A stretch of DNA of 64,000 bases from Enterobacter hormaechei subsp. hoffmannii. Its GTDB lineage: Bacteria > Pseudomonadota > Gammaproteobacteria > Enterobacterales > Enterobacteriaceae. Positions 1-9,799 of this stretch are shown in pieces (position 1 is the first letter of the stretch; the number at the start of each line of letters is the position of its first letter). Location of the stretch: positions 3,782,001-3,846,000 of the forward strand of contig NZ_CP017186.1 of assembly GCF_001729745.1 (NCBI RefSeq), in the 5' to 3' direction. The notes below the pieces were generated by a model, which worked only from the letters and a program-made list of their open reading frames with translations, ran no database searches and had not been told where the DNA came from. The translations under genes and the position numbers were made by a program.

Positions 1-1262
1 TGTTTACCGGCGAACTGATTCTGGACTTTGTCTTTTTCTGGCCGCTGTTTATGTCCGTGCTCTGGGTAACCGGCGGCCTCTATTTCTGGTTTCAGCTTGA
101 ACGGCACTGGTCGTGGGATAACGCAACACCCGCGCCTGCCTTAGCCGGTGAACCGTTAATCTCGATTCTTATTCCCTGCTTTAATGAGGAACGCAACGCA
201 CGGGAGACCATTAGCGCCGCGCTGGGTCAGCGGTACTGGAATGTTGAGGTTATCGCCATCAACGACGGCTCTTCGGACAATACCGCGCAGGTGCTGCATC
301 AACTGGCGCAGGAGCAGCCGCGCCTGCGGGTGATTAATCTCGCGGAGAATCAGGGGAAAGCCGTGGCGCTCAAGGCTGGTGCGGCGGCGGCCCGGGGCGA
401 TCTGCTGGTCTGCATTGACGGCGACGCCCTGCTCGATCGCGATACGGCCGCGTATCTGGTGGCCCCGCTGATTCAGTATCCCCACGTTGGGGCCGTCACC
501 GGAAATCCGCGTATTCGCACGCGCTCAACGCTGATTGGTCGTATTCAGGTGGGCGAGTTTTCTTCCATTATTGGTCTTATCAAGCGAACGCAGCGGATCT
601 ATGGCCGGGTCTTTACGGTCTCCGGCGTCATCGCCGCCTTTCGCCGACAGGCGCTGGCGGATGTCGGGTACTGGAGCCCGGATATGATCACAGAGGACAT
701 TGACATAAGCTGGAAGCTTCAGCTGCGCCACTGGGATATCTTTTTCGAGCCGCGGGCGCTGTGCTGGATCCTGATGCCGGAGACGCTCAAGGGGCTGTGG
801 AAACAGCGTCTGCGCTGGGCTCAGGGCGGTGCAGAGGTGTTTCTGGTTAACCTGCGCAAAATGGCCCGCTGGGAGCATCATCGGATGTGGCCCCTGTTTC
901 TCGAGTACGCGCTATCAACGCTGTGGGCGTTTGCCTATGGAGCGACCGTGGTGATGTTCATTCTTAGCCATATTATCCCTCTTCCCGCGAACCTGGCCGT
1001 TGCGAGTCTGTTTCCCCCGGCGTTTACCGGGCTGCTGCTGGGGGTGATGTGCCTGCTGCAATTCCTCGTCAGTTTGTATATCGAGCGGCGCTACGAGCGG
1101 AAAGTGGCAGGCTCGCTGTTCTGGGTGATTTGGTTCCCGATGGTGTACTGGATGATTGGCCTGTTTACCACCCTCGTGGCATTTCCGAAAGTCATGCTTA
1201 AACGTAAACGCGCCCGCGCGCGCTGGATCAGTCCGGACCGGGGAAAAGGGAGCATTCAATGA
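1..1262 (+). CDS. pgaC: PgaC, poly-beta-1,6-N-acetylglucosamine synthase (5' end outside window)
   Basis: Inner-membrane family 2 glycosyltransferase that polymerises UDP-GlcNAc into the biofilm polysaccharide PNAG and, with PgaD, moves it across the inner membrane. The frame is open from base 3 without a start. About 419 residues are present against about 441 in E. coli, so roughly 20 N-terminal residues lie off the window; the ATG at base 51 is internal, because the residues before it match the E. coli membrane segment. Visible family features are the DGSSD nucleotide-binding motif, the DGDAL acidic motif, the TEDID acceptor motif, QRLRW, and C-terminal membrane helices. The stop overlaps the pgaD start as ATGA, so the two are translationally coupled. 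Identity is secure. Confidence 0.96.
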   Translation, partial: FTGELILDFVFFWPLFMSVLWVTGGLYFWFQLERHWSWDNATPAPALAGEPLISILIPCFNEERNARETISAALGQRYWNVEVIAINDGSSDNTAQVLHQLAQEQPRLRVINLAENQGKAVALKAGAAAARGDLLVCIDGDALLDRDTAAYLVAPLIQYPHVGAVTGNPRIRTRSTLIGRIQVGEFSSIIGLIKRTQRIYGRVFTVSGVIAAFRRQALADVGYWSPDMITEDIDISWKLQLRHWDIFFEPRALCWILMPETLKGLWKQRLRWAQGGAEVFLVNLRKMARWEHHRMWPLFLEYALSTLWAFAYGATVVMFILSHIIPLPANLAVASLFPPAFTGLLLGVMCLLQFLVSLYIERRYERKVAGSLFWVIWFPMVYWMIGLFTTLVAFPKVMLKRKRARARWISPDRGKGSIQ

Positions 1263-1693
1263 ACGAGAATACGTTAATTTTGACTGAACATCGGCTGGCA
1301 CCGCGTCTTTTCGATGCCGCATTAACGCTGATAGCCTGGGGAGGATTCCTGTTTTTCCTGTATGCCAGGCTGTGGATGCAGTTAACCGAGGAGAGCGATC
1401 ACCGCTGGAGCGTGATTATCGCCTCTTTTAATACAGTGCTGGTTTATCTGCTGATTGCCGCGTTCAACGGCTGGCTGCTGATCCTGTGGTATCAGTACAA
1501 TCGCCGCCGCGCGCATGTGAGGCGGCGTCATCCGCAAATGTTGCGCCATGACGAGCTTGCCCAAAGTTTTAACGTCACGCCGCAAATTATGTCCGAGATG
1601 AGCCAGTACAACCTGCTGACGGTCTATCATGACCAGATCGGCCGGATCATTGATCTGAAGATCAGCGAGCAGCAGGTCGAGGAAGAAGAGTAA
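1259..1693 (+). CDS. pgaD: PgaD, poly-beta-1,6-GlcNAc export/synthesis subunit
   Basis: Small inner-membrane partner of PgaC, required for PNAG polymerisation and in E. coli part of the c-di-GMP-responsive PgaCD complex. The 144-residue protein has two hydrophobic segments (about residues 20-40 and 58-82) and a charged cytoplasmic C-terminal tail, matching the usual layout and length (137 residues in E. coli). It is the last gene of the pga operon: the start overlaps the pgaC stop by ATGA and a strong terminator follows the stop immediately. Sequence conservation in this family is modest, so position in the operon carries much of the call. Confidence 0.92.
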   Translation: MNENTLILTEHRLAPRLFDAALTLIAWGGFLFFLYARLWMQLTEESDHRWSVIIASFNTVLVYLLIAAFNGWLLILWYQYNRRRAHVRRRHPQMLRHDELAQSFNVTPQIMSEMSQYNLLTVYHDQIGRIIDLKISEQQVEEEE

Positions 1694-1694
1694 T

Positions 1695-1732
1695 AAAAAG
1701 CCCCCGCAGCATACCCTGCGGGGGCTTTTTTA
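1695..1732 (+). terminator. Rho-independent terminator of the pga operon
   Basis: Perfect GC-rich hairpin (AAGCCCCCGCAG pairing with CTGCGGGGGCTT) followed by a T-run, starting just after the pgaD stop. The A-run on the left arm makes it likely bidirectional, so it can also end the converging gss transcript. Confidence 0.9.
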
Positions 1733-1745
1733 TAACAGGGAGACG

Positions 1746-3608
1746 TTATTTATCCTTCACCACAATCAGCGGTTCAATATCGCTCTCTTTCTTCACCACC
1801 AGCGAGTCATCCCCACGCAGACAGGTTCCGCCATAGTTTCCGCCCACGGTAAAGGTGCAGACCTGTATGTATCTGCCGTCAACCTTTGGCAGGCACCATA
1901 GCTGCTGGTAGATATTTTTGCGGTCAACAAACTTGCCGCTGGACTGGTCCAGCAGTTGATCCTGGGCGCCGATCAGATCGATATTGCTCCCGCAGCGTCC
2001 GGCTATCGGTTTAACGGCATAGCCTGTCCGTTTCAGCAGCGCATTCACCTCAAAATCGGTATCCAGCAGGTAACGGTGGTTCGGGAACAGCTGCCACAGC
2101 ACCGGCAGGATCGCCTTGTTACCTGGGATCACCGTCCACAGCGGTTCAAAGACCAGCACTTCCGGGCGCAGCAGGACGTCAATCAGGCGCACTTCACCTT
2201 GCGGGTGACCGGTACGGATGGGCACGGCGGCGTACTCGGTTTCGCTCACCTCGCGGATCTGCTCGATCGCCGTTTCCCACGCCCAGGTTTTCCATACGCA
2301 GTTGACGTGACGGCCTTCATCATCAATCAGTTGCCCGGCGGCATCCCAGCTCAGCGCGCCCAGTCCATGCAGGATTTTGGTTTCAAACCCGGCCTGGATC
2401 AGCGAGCGCTGAATAAAGAGCGCGTGGTAATCCTCTTCGATATCGTTGTCCTGCATGATATGGACGAACGGCCGCGCGTGGCTGTGCTTCCAGGCGCCGG
2501 TCAGCTCTTCCAGCAGCCCTTCCGCCGGATTGTGGCCGGTGCCGCGATAGCCGTTTTTCACCCACTCTTCAAGAATCAGCCCGCCCTCGGTATGGCAGGA
2601 GGCGGAATCCGCGTTGTACTCGTAAACCTTAATGCCGCGCTCATCCATGCAGAAATCCATACGACCGGTGATCATATGGTGACGACGCCACTGCCAGGAG
2701 AGGCGCAGACGCGGCCAGAGAATTTTCGGGATGTCGAAAAGCGCGAGTAAGCTGTCGTCTTTCAGCACCTTGTCGGTGGCATGAAGGTACATCAGGTGCA
2801 GTTCGTTGGTGGCTTTGATAAGCTCCTGCTCGGCACTTTCGGTAATGGTGAAGTACTGGCAGGGATCGTTGTTAATAACGTGGCCGTTCGCGCGAACGTA
2901 CGCCTGTTGCAGGGCGTCGTTTTCATTGAGCCATTTTCCGTCGAACTGACGGTTGTTCTTCAACCGCGCGCCGCTGATTTTCAGCAGCTCACCGTCGATC
3001 TCCGGCTGAGGAATACTGTGTTCCGTCTCCTCCGTCTGGATCATCCAGCCGAGGATCTCGGTATCGCTGAACGTATCATGAAGCGTATAGCAACCGTTCT
3101 CAACGCTCAGACGCAACTCGCGCGTCCACTGCTGCCCCATCGGCAGCGGAGAGTGAATAACGTTCTGCTCGGCAATGCGCACTCTGTCGTCCAGCAACTG
3201 GGTGATGACGGCGACGTGGCCGGTCTCTTGAAACTCACCGCCCTTTTGCCAGATGAGCAGCGCACCGGCCTGCGGCGCGCGTTTTGAGCCATTAGCAAAG
3301 GCCTGTAGCGGCAGGATGTTGTCATTCACCACCTGGCGTAAAAAACGCAGGGAGAAGATCTCCCACGCCATCCCGACGTCGGTAAAGACAAACCCGTGGT
3401 TGAGAAACAGGAAACGGCGCGCAAACTCAACGCACTGCCATTTATGGCCCATGTATTCGTTGCCAATATAGCTGCGGAATTCCGCGTCTTCCGGGTAGTG
3501 CCGCGGATCGAGACTGCCGTAATTTGAAGAGTAAATCGCCACGCCACCCGGCGCATAACCTAATAACGTCCCGAAGGGTGCGTCACTGCTTAACGTTCCT
3601 TTACGCAT
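1746..3608 (-). CDS. gss: Bifunctional glutathionylspermidine synthetase/amidase
   Basis: Cytoplasmic enzyme that makes glutathionylspermidine from glutathione, spermidine and ATP and also hydrolyses it; linked to thiol redox protection. The 620 residues match the E. coli Gsp length. The N-terminal CHAP-type amidase domain keeps its catalytic residues at the E. coli positions (Cys59 in KWQCVEF, His131 in TGHVAV, Glu147 in IAEQNV). The C-terminal half is the ATP-grasp synthetase domain, with VYEYNAD and YAVKPIAGRCG motifs. It is transcribed divergently from yghU, another glutathione/glutathionylspermidine-linked protein. A related single-domain synthetase, YgiC, is encoded at 50.4 kb. Confidence 0.97.
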   Translation of the reverse strand: MRKGTLSSDAPFGTLLGYAPGGVAIYSSNYGSLDPRHYPEDAEFRSYIGNEYMGHKWQCVEFARRFLFLNHGFVFTDVGMAWEIFSLRFLRQVVNDNILPLQAFANGSKRAPQAGALLIWQKGGEFQETGHVAVITQLLDDRVRIAEQNVIHSPLPMGQQWTRELRLSVENGCYTLHDTFSDTEILGWMIQTEETEHSIPQPEIDGELLKISGARLKNNRQFDGKWLNENDALQQAYVRANGHVINNDPCQYFTITESAEQELIKATNELHLMYLHATDKVLKDDSLLALFDIPKILWPRLRLSWQWRRHHMITGRMDFCMDERGIKVYEYNADSASCHTEGGLILEEWVKNGYRGTGHNPAEGLLEELTGAWKHSHARPFVHIMQDNDIEEDYHALFIQRSLIQAGFETKILHGLGALSWDAAGQLIDDEGRHVNCVWKTWAWETAIEQIREVSETEYAAVPIRTGHPQGEVRLIDVLLRPEVLVFEPLWTVIPGNKAILPVLWQLFPNHRYLLDTDFEVNALLKRTGYAVKPIAGRCGSNIDLIGAQDQLLDQSSGKFVDRKNIYQQLWCLPKVDGRYIQVCTFTVGGNYGGTCLRGDDSLVVKKESDIEPLIVVKDK

Positions 3609-3791
3609 GTGTCCAACCTAAAACAGGCAGGCGGCAATTTTTTTGTGGGGTTGTCGTCGTCTGCACGTTGTAATTAACTGACAGAGGTGGCGTTATCATA
3701 CACCCGCCCTGCCCATTACGCTCGCATCGTTAAACGGTTCCCCTATCTCCTGCTACACTGCCTCAACACAACACCAAAAAGGCAGGCCAAC

Positions 3792-4658
3792 ATGTCAGAT
3801 AACACCTATCAGCCACCGAAAGTGTGGGAATGGAAACAGAATAACGGCGGCGCGTTCGCCAATATCAACCGTCCCGTCTCGGGCGCTACGCACGAGAAAG
3901 AGCTGCCTGTGGGCGAGCACCCGCTCCAGCTGTACTCTCTGGGTACGCCGAATGGACAGAAAGTTACCATCATGCTGGAAGAGCTGCTGGCGCTGGGCGT
4001 GACGGGCGCGGAATACGACGCATGGTTAATCCGCATCGGTGAGGGCGATCAGTTCTCCAGCGGTTTTGTCGACGTGAACCCGAACTCGAAGATCCCGGCA
4101 CTGCGTGACCACTCTACCACCCCGCCGACGCGCGTCTTTGAATCCGGCAATATCCTGCTCTATCTGGCCGAGAAATTTGGTCACTTCCTGCCAAAAGATC
4201 CGGCTGGACGTACGGAAACCCTGAACTGGCTGTTCTGGTTACAGGGCGCGGCCCCGTTCCTCGGCGGCGGTTTTGGCCACTTCTATAACTACGCGCCGGT
4301 GAAGATTGAGTACGCTATCGATCGCTTCACCATGGAAGCTAAACGCCTGTTCGACGTGCTGGACAAGCAGCTGGGGCGCGGTCGTTATGTAGCGGGTGAG
4401 GAATATACCATCGCCGATATGGCGATCTGGCCGTGGTTTGGCTGCGTGGCGCTGGGCAGCGTCTACAACGCCGCCGAATTCCTCGACGCCGGGAAGTACA
4501 CCAACGTGCAGCGCTGGGCAAAAGATGTGGCGAATCGCCCGGCCGTTAAACGCGGGCGCATTGTTAACCGCACCAACGGCGAGCTGAACGAGCAGCTGCA
4601 TGAGCGCCATTCAGCGAGCGACTTCGATACCCAGACGGAAGATAAACGTCAGGATTGA
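3792..4658 (+). CDS. yghU: YghU, glutathione S-transferase-like disulfide-bond reductase
   Basis: Nu-class GST-like protein with disulfide-bond reductase activity on small substrates; in E. coli it binds two glutathiones. I chose the ATG at 3792 (MSDNTYQPPKVWEW), which gives 288 residues as in E. coli; an upstream in-frame start would add 35 residues unlike the family. Visible are the thioredoxin-like N-terminal domain (LYSLGTPNGQKV, then NPNSKIPAL and FESGNILLYL for glutathione binding) and the alpha-helical C-terminal domain. It is divergent from gss across 183 bp, which fits a shared role in glutathione/glutathionylspermidine metabolism. In E. coli the hyb hydrogenase operon follows; here it is absent. 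Confidence 0.95.
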   Translation: MSDNTYQPPKVWEWKQNNGGAFANINRPVSGATHEKELPVGEHPLQLYSLGTPNGQKVTIMLEELLALGVTGAEYDAWLIRIGEGDQFSSGFVDVNPNSKIPALRDHSTTPPTRVFESGNILLYLAEKFGHFLPKDPAGRTETLNWLFWLQGAAPFLGGGFGHFYNYAPVKIEYAIDRFTMEAKRLFDVLDKQLGRGRYVAGEEYTIADMAIWPWFGCVALGSVYNAAEFLDAGKYTNVQRWAKDVANRPAVKRGRIVNRTNGELNEQLHERHSASDFDTQTEDKRQD

Positions 4659-4734
4659 CCCATGACCGGGCGGTTCGCCGCCCCTCTTCTGCGATGAGAA
4701 AAATGAGTCAGCACGCGTGAGCAAGGATCCTCGA

Positions 4735-5484
4735 ATGTCAGACCAGACGCTAAAAGCGACCCGACAGCAGAGCATCATCACCCTGCTGAGTAAAAGTGAC
4801 TGGCTGACCACCGATGCCCTGGCTGAAAAGCTCTCCGTCAGCAAAGAGACGATCCGCCGGGATCTGAAGTCGTTACAGCAGCAGGGGAAACTTCTGCGCC
4901 AGCACGGGCGTGCGCGTCTGATTCACCCGGACAGCCGCGACAGCGGTGAACCCTTTGGCGCACGCCTGAAAAGCCATTATGCCGACAAAGCCGATATTGC
5001 CCGACACGCGCTGGGCTGGATCAGCGAAGGGATGACCATCGCCCTCGACGCAAGCTCGACCTGCTTTCATCTGGCACGCCAGCTTCCGGATATCGAACTC
5101 ACCGTGTTTACCAATAGCCTGCCTGTCTGCCACGAGATGGCGAAGCGCGAGCGGATCACGCTTATCTGCTCCGGCGGAACGCTTGAGCGTAAGTATCGCT
5201 GCTATGTTAATCCGGCGCTGGTGACGCAGCTTAAAGGGCTGGAGATCGATCTGTTTATCTTCTCGTGTGAAGGGGTTGATGAGCATGGCGTCCTTTGGGA
5301 TCCGTCCGAGCACAACGCGGGCTTTAAGGCGCTGCTGTTAAACCGGGCCAGCCAGTCGCTGCTGCTGATCGACAAAAGTAAATTTATGCGGGCAAGCGAA
5401 GTGAAAATCGGTCAGCTGTCGCAGGTGACACAGATTATTCAGAGCGATAAATGTCAGGCCGCCAGAGACGGCCTGACGCGATGA
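4735..5484 (+). CDS. DeoR-family regulator, FucR-like
   Basis: DeoR-type transcription factor of 249 residues. The N-terminal winged helix-turn-helix (about residues 20-60, with VSKETIRRDL) is followed by a DeoRC sugar-phosphate sensor domain (IALDASST, FTNS, CSGGTLERKY, LLIDKSKF). It closely resembles E. coli FucR, the activator of L-fucose utilisation, over its whole length. No fuc genes lie in this window, so its effector and targets are unproven. The ATG at 4735 is preferred over an upstream GTG at 4717 because AAGGA sits 7 bases before it. It converges on the chemotaxis gene with only two bases between the stop codons and no visible terminator. It occupies the place of E. coli hyb genes. 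Confidence 0.8.
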   Translation: MSDQTLKATRQQSIITLLSKSDWLTTDALAEKLSVSKETIRRDLKSLQQQGKLLRQHGRARLIHPDSRDSGEPFGARLKSHYADKADIARHALGWISEGMTIALDASSTCFHLARQLPDIELTVFTNSLPVCHEMAKRERITLICSGGTLERKYRCYVNPALVTQLKGLEIDLFIFSCEGVDEHGVLWDPSEHNAGFKALLLNRASQSLLLIDKSKFMRASEVKIGQLSQVTQIIQSDKCQAARDGLTR

Positions 5485-5486
5485 TG

Positions 5487-7034
5487 TTACGCGGAGAGAC
5501 GGAACTTCTGCACTGAGCGCTGGAGTTCTTCGGTCTGCCGTTCCAGTGCAGCCGCAGCGGCGGAAACCTGCTCCACCAGCGAGGCATTCTGCTGGGTCAC
5601 GCCGTCCATCTGCGTGATGGCTACGCCGACCTGAGAAATACCTTTGCTCTGCTCCTCTGACGCGGTGGCGATCTGCTTCATAATGACGGTCACCTCCGTC
5701 ACGTCGCGCAGGATAGCTTCCATCGTCGTGCCGGTATCGTTCACCAGCTGCGCCCCCTGCTCCACGCGGGCAACGGAATCCGCAATCAGCCCTTCGATCT
5801 CTTTTGCCGCATTCGCGCTGCGGCTGGCCAGATTACGCACCTCACCCGCCACGACCGCAAAGCCGCGCCCCTGCTCCCCGGCCCGAGCCGCTTCCACCGC
5901 GGCGTTCAGCGCCAGAATATTGGTCTGGAAGGCGATGCTGTTGATAACGGTAGTGATTTCAGCAATTTTCTTCGAGCTGTCCGAAATGCCGCTCATGGTC
6001 GTGACCACATCGTCTACCAGCGACCCGCCGCGGCTGGCCGTACTGGAGGCGACATCCGCAAGCTGGCTGGCCTGGCGCGCGCTTTCGGCGTTCAGCTTCA
6101 CCGTTGCGGTAAGCTGCTCCATGCTGGCCGCGGTCTCTTCCAGCGCAGCGGCCTGCTCTTCGGTACGCGAAGAGAGATCGTTATTCCCGCTGGAGATCTC
6201 CGTTGCCCCGCGCCAGATATTCTCGCTGCCGGAACGAATCGTGCTGACCGCCTCCCGCAGGCTGTCCTGCATGGCGCTCAGCAGCGGAACCAGTTGCCCC
6301 ACGCAGTTGCGGCCAATGGGCTCAATCGGCTGGCTGAGATCGCCCTGCGCAATCTGGCGGAACTGCTGACGGATACGCTCCAGCGGTTTTACCAGCAGCG
6401 CCACCAGGTAGCGGTCGGTGAACAGCAGGATCAGCAGACCCACGATCGTGGCGGTGATAATCACCGTCCGGGTCATGCTGGTCAGGCTGTCGACCACAAC
6501 GCGCGTACTGTCGAGCGCCTTCACCGCAGAATTGTTAAAGTTCTCAACCGCGGCGCCAAACGCGCGGCTTAGCGGCGGCGTAACGTTGTTGGCATGCTGA
6601 CGATAGCCTTCGAGCATCGCCTGCTTTGCCTGCACCATCTGAGGCGTAACGCCCCGATCGAGCAGCGCCTGCCAGGTGGAAATCACCTGCGCAGAGACCT
6701 TTTCATCCATCGGGCCCGGGGAGATAGCTTTCATCTCTGCCAGCTTTTTACTCATGTTATCCAGCGCCTGCTGAGCAGGAGCCAGGTCCGGCGTGCCGCC
6801 CGCTGCTTTAGCTTCCATCGCCCGGCTCAGGCGGGTGACGAAACGGAAATACTGATCGTTGCCCTGGCTCAGCACCGTCATTTGCCTGACCAGCTGGCGG
6901 TCAACGTCATTACCATCAGAAACACGAGACAGAGACCAGGTGCTGTAAAGCCCCACGCCTGCCCACATGACACAAAAGATCCCCAGTACCGTCAGCATGA
7001 CGAAACGGATGGTGAAATTACGAAGCATCTTCAT
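5487..7034 (-). CDS. Methyl-accepting chemotaxis protein
   Basis: Transmembrane chemoreceptor of 515 residues. Layout: N-terminal TM (about 10-32), periplasmic four-helix-bundle sensor (about 35-185), second TM (about 188-212), HAMP (about 213-265), then the long coiled-coil signalling domain with the conserved hairpin tip ([20 protein letters not shown]). Glutamine/glutamate-rich segments on both sides of the tip are candidate methylation helices. The C-terminus ends VQKFRLSA and lacks the NWETF-type CheR-binding pentapeptide of Tar and Tsr, so it probably relies on other receptors for efficient methylation. Ligand unknown. The start has a good AAGGA site, and a FliA-type promoter lies 54 bases upstream, consistent with control by the flagellar regulon. 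Confidence 0.93.
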   Translation of the reverse strand: MKMLRNFTIRFVMLTVLGIFCVMWAGVGLYSTWSLSRVSDGNDVDRQLVRQMTVLSQGNDQYFRFVTRLSRAMEAKAAGGTPDLAPAQQALDNMSKKLAEMKAISPGPMDEKVSAQVISTWQALLDRGVTPQMVQAKQAMLEGYRQHANNVTPPLSRAFGAAVENFNNSAVKALDSTRVVVDSLTSMTRTVIITATIVGLLILLFTDRYLVALLVKPLERIRQQFRQIAQGDLSQPIEPIGRNCVGQLVPLLSAMQDSLREAVSTIRSGSENIWRGATEISSGNNDLSSRTEEQAAALEETAASMEQLTATVKLNAESARQASQLADVASSTASRGGSLVDDVVTTMSGISDSSKKIAEITTVINSIAFQTNILALNAAVEAARAGEQGRGFAVVAGEVRNLASRSANAAKEIEGLIADSVARVEQGAQLVNDTGTTMEAILRDVTEVTVIMKQIATASEEQSKGISQVGVAITQMDGVTQQNASLVEQVSAAAAALERQTEELQRSVQKFRLSA

Positions 7035-7087
7035 TGAGTATTCCTTGCCGTGAGGGTGAATTCGCCCAGAGGCGAGTACTACCCTCG

Positions 7088-7114
7088 TTATCGGCAGGGA
7101 CAGGGGAAAAGATA
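7088..7114 (-). promoter_or_regulatory. Sigma-28 (FliA) type promoter for the chemotaxis receptor
   Basis: On the minus strand a perfect GCCGATAA -10 box (7088-7095) is preceded, after 11 bases, by TATCTTTT (5 of 8 matches to TAAAGTTT). This is the enterobacterial class 3 flagellar promoter layout, 54 bases upstream of the receptor start. Confidence 0.78.
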
Positions 7115-7144
7115 ACCCTTTGTGATGATTTATTTAAGCAGGGC

Positions 7145-8035
7145 TTATAATTCCAGATATTTTTTAAACCAGCTTAACGTTCTCGACCAGGCCAGCTCGG
7201 CTGCGGGCTGGTCATAGCGTGGGGTAGAATCGTTGTGAAATCCATGGTTTACGCCGGGGTAGATATACGCTTCATAAACCTTATTATTTGATTTCAGCGC
7301 GGCCTCATAGGCAGGCCAGCCCTCGTTAGTATTTTTGTCCAGCTCGGCATAATGAAGCAGGAGCGGCGCGCTAATTGTTGGCACATCCTCCACCCGCGGC
7401 TGACGACCATAGAAGGGCACGGCGCAGTCGAGTTCCGGATACGCTACGGCGGCGGCATTCGATACGCCGCCGCCGTAGCAAAAACCGGTAATCCCCACCT
7501 TCCCGGTGGCTTCCGGATGATTTTTCATAAACTCTATGGCGGCAAAAAAATCGTTCATCAGCCTTGTCGGGTCGACCTTCTGCTGCAAAACCTTTCCTTC
7601 GTCGTCGTTGCCGGGGTATCCCCCCACCGAGCTCAGGCCGTCGGGAGCCAGCGCGATATACCCCGCTTTCGCCACGCGTCGTGCCACGTCTTCAATATAC
7701 GGATTCAGCCCCCGGTTCTCATGCACGACCACTACCGCGGGCGTTTTCGCGGTAGCTTTGGCCGGCTTCACCAGGTAACCGCGCACTTCGCCGTGACCAT
7801 TGGGCGAGGGATAAGTGATGTATTCCGGAAGAATATCGGGATCGGTGAATTTAACCTGCTCCGCGAGGGCGTAGTTGGGTTTAAGCATATTAAACAGCAT
7901 CAGCGCCGTTACGCCGCCTGCGGCATAGCGCGCCGCGAGATTCAGAAATTCGCGTTTGCTGATTTTACCGTGGGCGTAATAGTCATAGTAATCAAGCAGC
8001 TCTTGCGGAAAATCTTTGGCAGTCAGGCGCGTCAT
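7145..8035 (-). CDS. yghX: YghX, dienelactone hydrolase family protein
   Basis: Alpha/beta hydrolase of the dienelactone hydrolase family, 296 residues. The nucleophile is Cys in GFCYGGG, the acid lies in the AELDKN segment and the catalytic His in PGVNHGFH. The N-terminus carries [16 protein letters not shown] followed by a hydrophobic stretch and ALA, which resembles a Tat signal with KR in place of RR; export is therefore possible but unproven. In E. coli K-12 yghX is recorded as a broken gene, whereas this copy is intact. It is divergent from gpr across 82 bp. Natural substrate unknown. Confidence 0.88.
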   Translation of the reverse strand: MTRLTAKDFPQELLDYYDYYAHGKISKREFLNLAARYAAGGVTALMLFNMLKPNYALAEQVKFTDPDILPEYITYPSPNGHGEVRGYLVKPAKATAKTPAVVVVHENRGLNPYIEDVARRVAKAGYIALAPDGLSSVGGYPGNDDEGKVLQQKVDPTRLMNDFFAAIEFMKNHPEATGKVGITGFCYGGGVSNAAAVAYPELDCAVPFYGRQPRVEDVPTISAPLLLHYAELDKNTNEGWPAYEAALKSNNKVYEAYIYPGVNHGFHNDSTPRYDQPAAELAWSRTLSWFKKYLEL

Positions 8036-8117
8036 CGCTTATCTCCATGATTTATGATTTGATAAGCTTAGAATAAAAACGCTGTTTCGAAAATTCACCG
8101 ATAAGAAAGGAGACATC

Positions 8118-9158
8118 ATGTCCTGGCACCCTTACACCGGCCGATACGAAAACATGCAGTACCGATACTGCGGCAAAAGCGGCCTGCGCTTACCGGCGCT
8201 GTCGCTGGGTCTGTGGCACAGCTTTGGCCACGTTCAGGCGCTCGATTCCCAGCGCGCGCTGCTGCGTAAGGCCTTCGATCTCGGCATTACCCATTTTGAC
8301 CTTGCCAACAACTACGGCCCCCCTCCAGGCAGCGCTGAAGAAAATTTTGGCCGCCTGCTGCGAGAAGATTTTGCCGGGTATCGCGACGAGCTGATCATCT
8401 CCACCAAAGCGGGCTACGACATGTGGCCAGGACCGTATGGTTCGGGTGGTTCACGTAAGTATCTGCTCGCCAGCCTCGACCAGAGCCTGAAACGCATGGG
8501 CGTGGAGTATGTGGATATTTTCTATTCTCACCGCGTAGACGAAAACACGCCGATGGAAGAGACCGCCGCCGCGTTGGCACACGCGGTGCAGAGCGGAAAA
8601 GCGCTGTACGTCGGCATTTCGTCCTACTCCACGGAACGCACGACGGTGATGGCCGAATTGCTGCGCGAGTGGAAGATCCCGCTTTTGATCCACCAGCCCT
8701 CTTACAACCTGCTTAACCGCTGGGTCGACAAGACTGGTCTGCTGGACGCGCTGGAGAAAAACGGAACGGGCTGTATCGCCTTTACCCCGCTGGCGCAGGG
8801 CCTGCTGACCGGGAAATACCTGAACGGTATTCCGGACGGTTCACGTATGCAGCGCGAAGGGAAAAAAGTACGCGGCCTGACGGAGAAAATGCTGACCGAA
8901 GCCAACCTGAGCAGCCTTCGTCTGCTGAACGAGATGGCGCACGCGCGCGGGCAGACGATGGCGCAGATGGCGCTAAGCTGGCTGTTGAAAGATACACGTG
9001 TAACGTCAGTGCTCATCGGCGCGAGCCGCCCGGAGCAACTGGAAGAGAACGTTCAGGCGCTGAATAACCTGTGCTTTACCGAAGATGAACTGACGCGGAT
9101 TGACCAGCACGTGGCGGATGGTGAGCTGAATTTGTGGCAGGCGTCGTCGGATAAATAG
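8118..9158 (+). CDS. gpr: L-glyceraldehyde 3-phosphate reductase (YghZ/Gpr), aldo-keto reductase
   Basis: Cytoplasmic NADPH-dependent aldo-keto reductase (AKR14 family) that in E. coli reduces L-glyceraldehyde 3-phosphate and methylglyoxal. The 346 residues match E. coli Gpr closely in length and sequence. Visible are the catalytic Asp and Tyr (FDLANNYG), Lys (ISTKAGY) and His (YSHRVDE), and the cofactor-binding segment VLIGASRPEQLEEN near the C-terminus. The start has AAGGAG at a proper distance. It is followed by a long palindromic repeat that probably ends transcription before the converging yqhA. Confidence 0.96.
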   Translation: MSWHPYTGRYENMQYRYCGKSGLRLPALSLGLWHSFGHVQALDSQRALLRKAFDLGITHFDLANNYGPPPGSAEENFGRLLREDFAGYRDELIISTKAGYDMWPGPYGSGGSRKYLLASLDQSLKRMGVEYVDIFYSHRVDENTPMEETAAALAHAVQSGKALYVGISSYSTERTTVMAELLREWKIPLLIHQPSYNLLNRWVDKTGLLDALEKNGTGCIAFTPLAQGLLTGKYLNGIPDGSRMQREGKKVRGLTEKMLTEANLSSLRLLNEMAHARGQTMAQMALSWLLKDTRVTSVLIGASRPEQLEENVQALNNLCFTEDELTRIDQHVADGELNLWQASSDK

Positions 9159-9176
9159 TGCGGTCCGATGCTTTCG

Positions 9177-9257
9177 CCCCTCACCCTAACCCTCTCCCCA
9201 GAGGGGAGAGGGAACTTGAACACCCTCTCCCCTCTGGGGAGAGGGCAGGGTGAGGGG
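9177..9257. repeat. Long inverted-repeat palindrome (CCCTCACCCTAACCC family)
   Basis: Two arms of about 36 bases pair almost perfectly around a 9-base loop: CCCCTCACCCT...GAGGG on the left and CCCTC...AGGGTGAGGGG on the right, each itself containing a smaller palindrome. It lies between the converging genes gpr and yqhA and could act as a bidirectional terminator or mRNA 3' stabiliser. The same sequence family recurs at 17975, 35225-35325, 42885 and 49112-49220. Confidence 0.85.
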
Positions 9258-9267
9258 CGCTGTAAAA

Positions 9268-9795
<528 letters not shown>

Positions 9796-9799
9796 TCAA

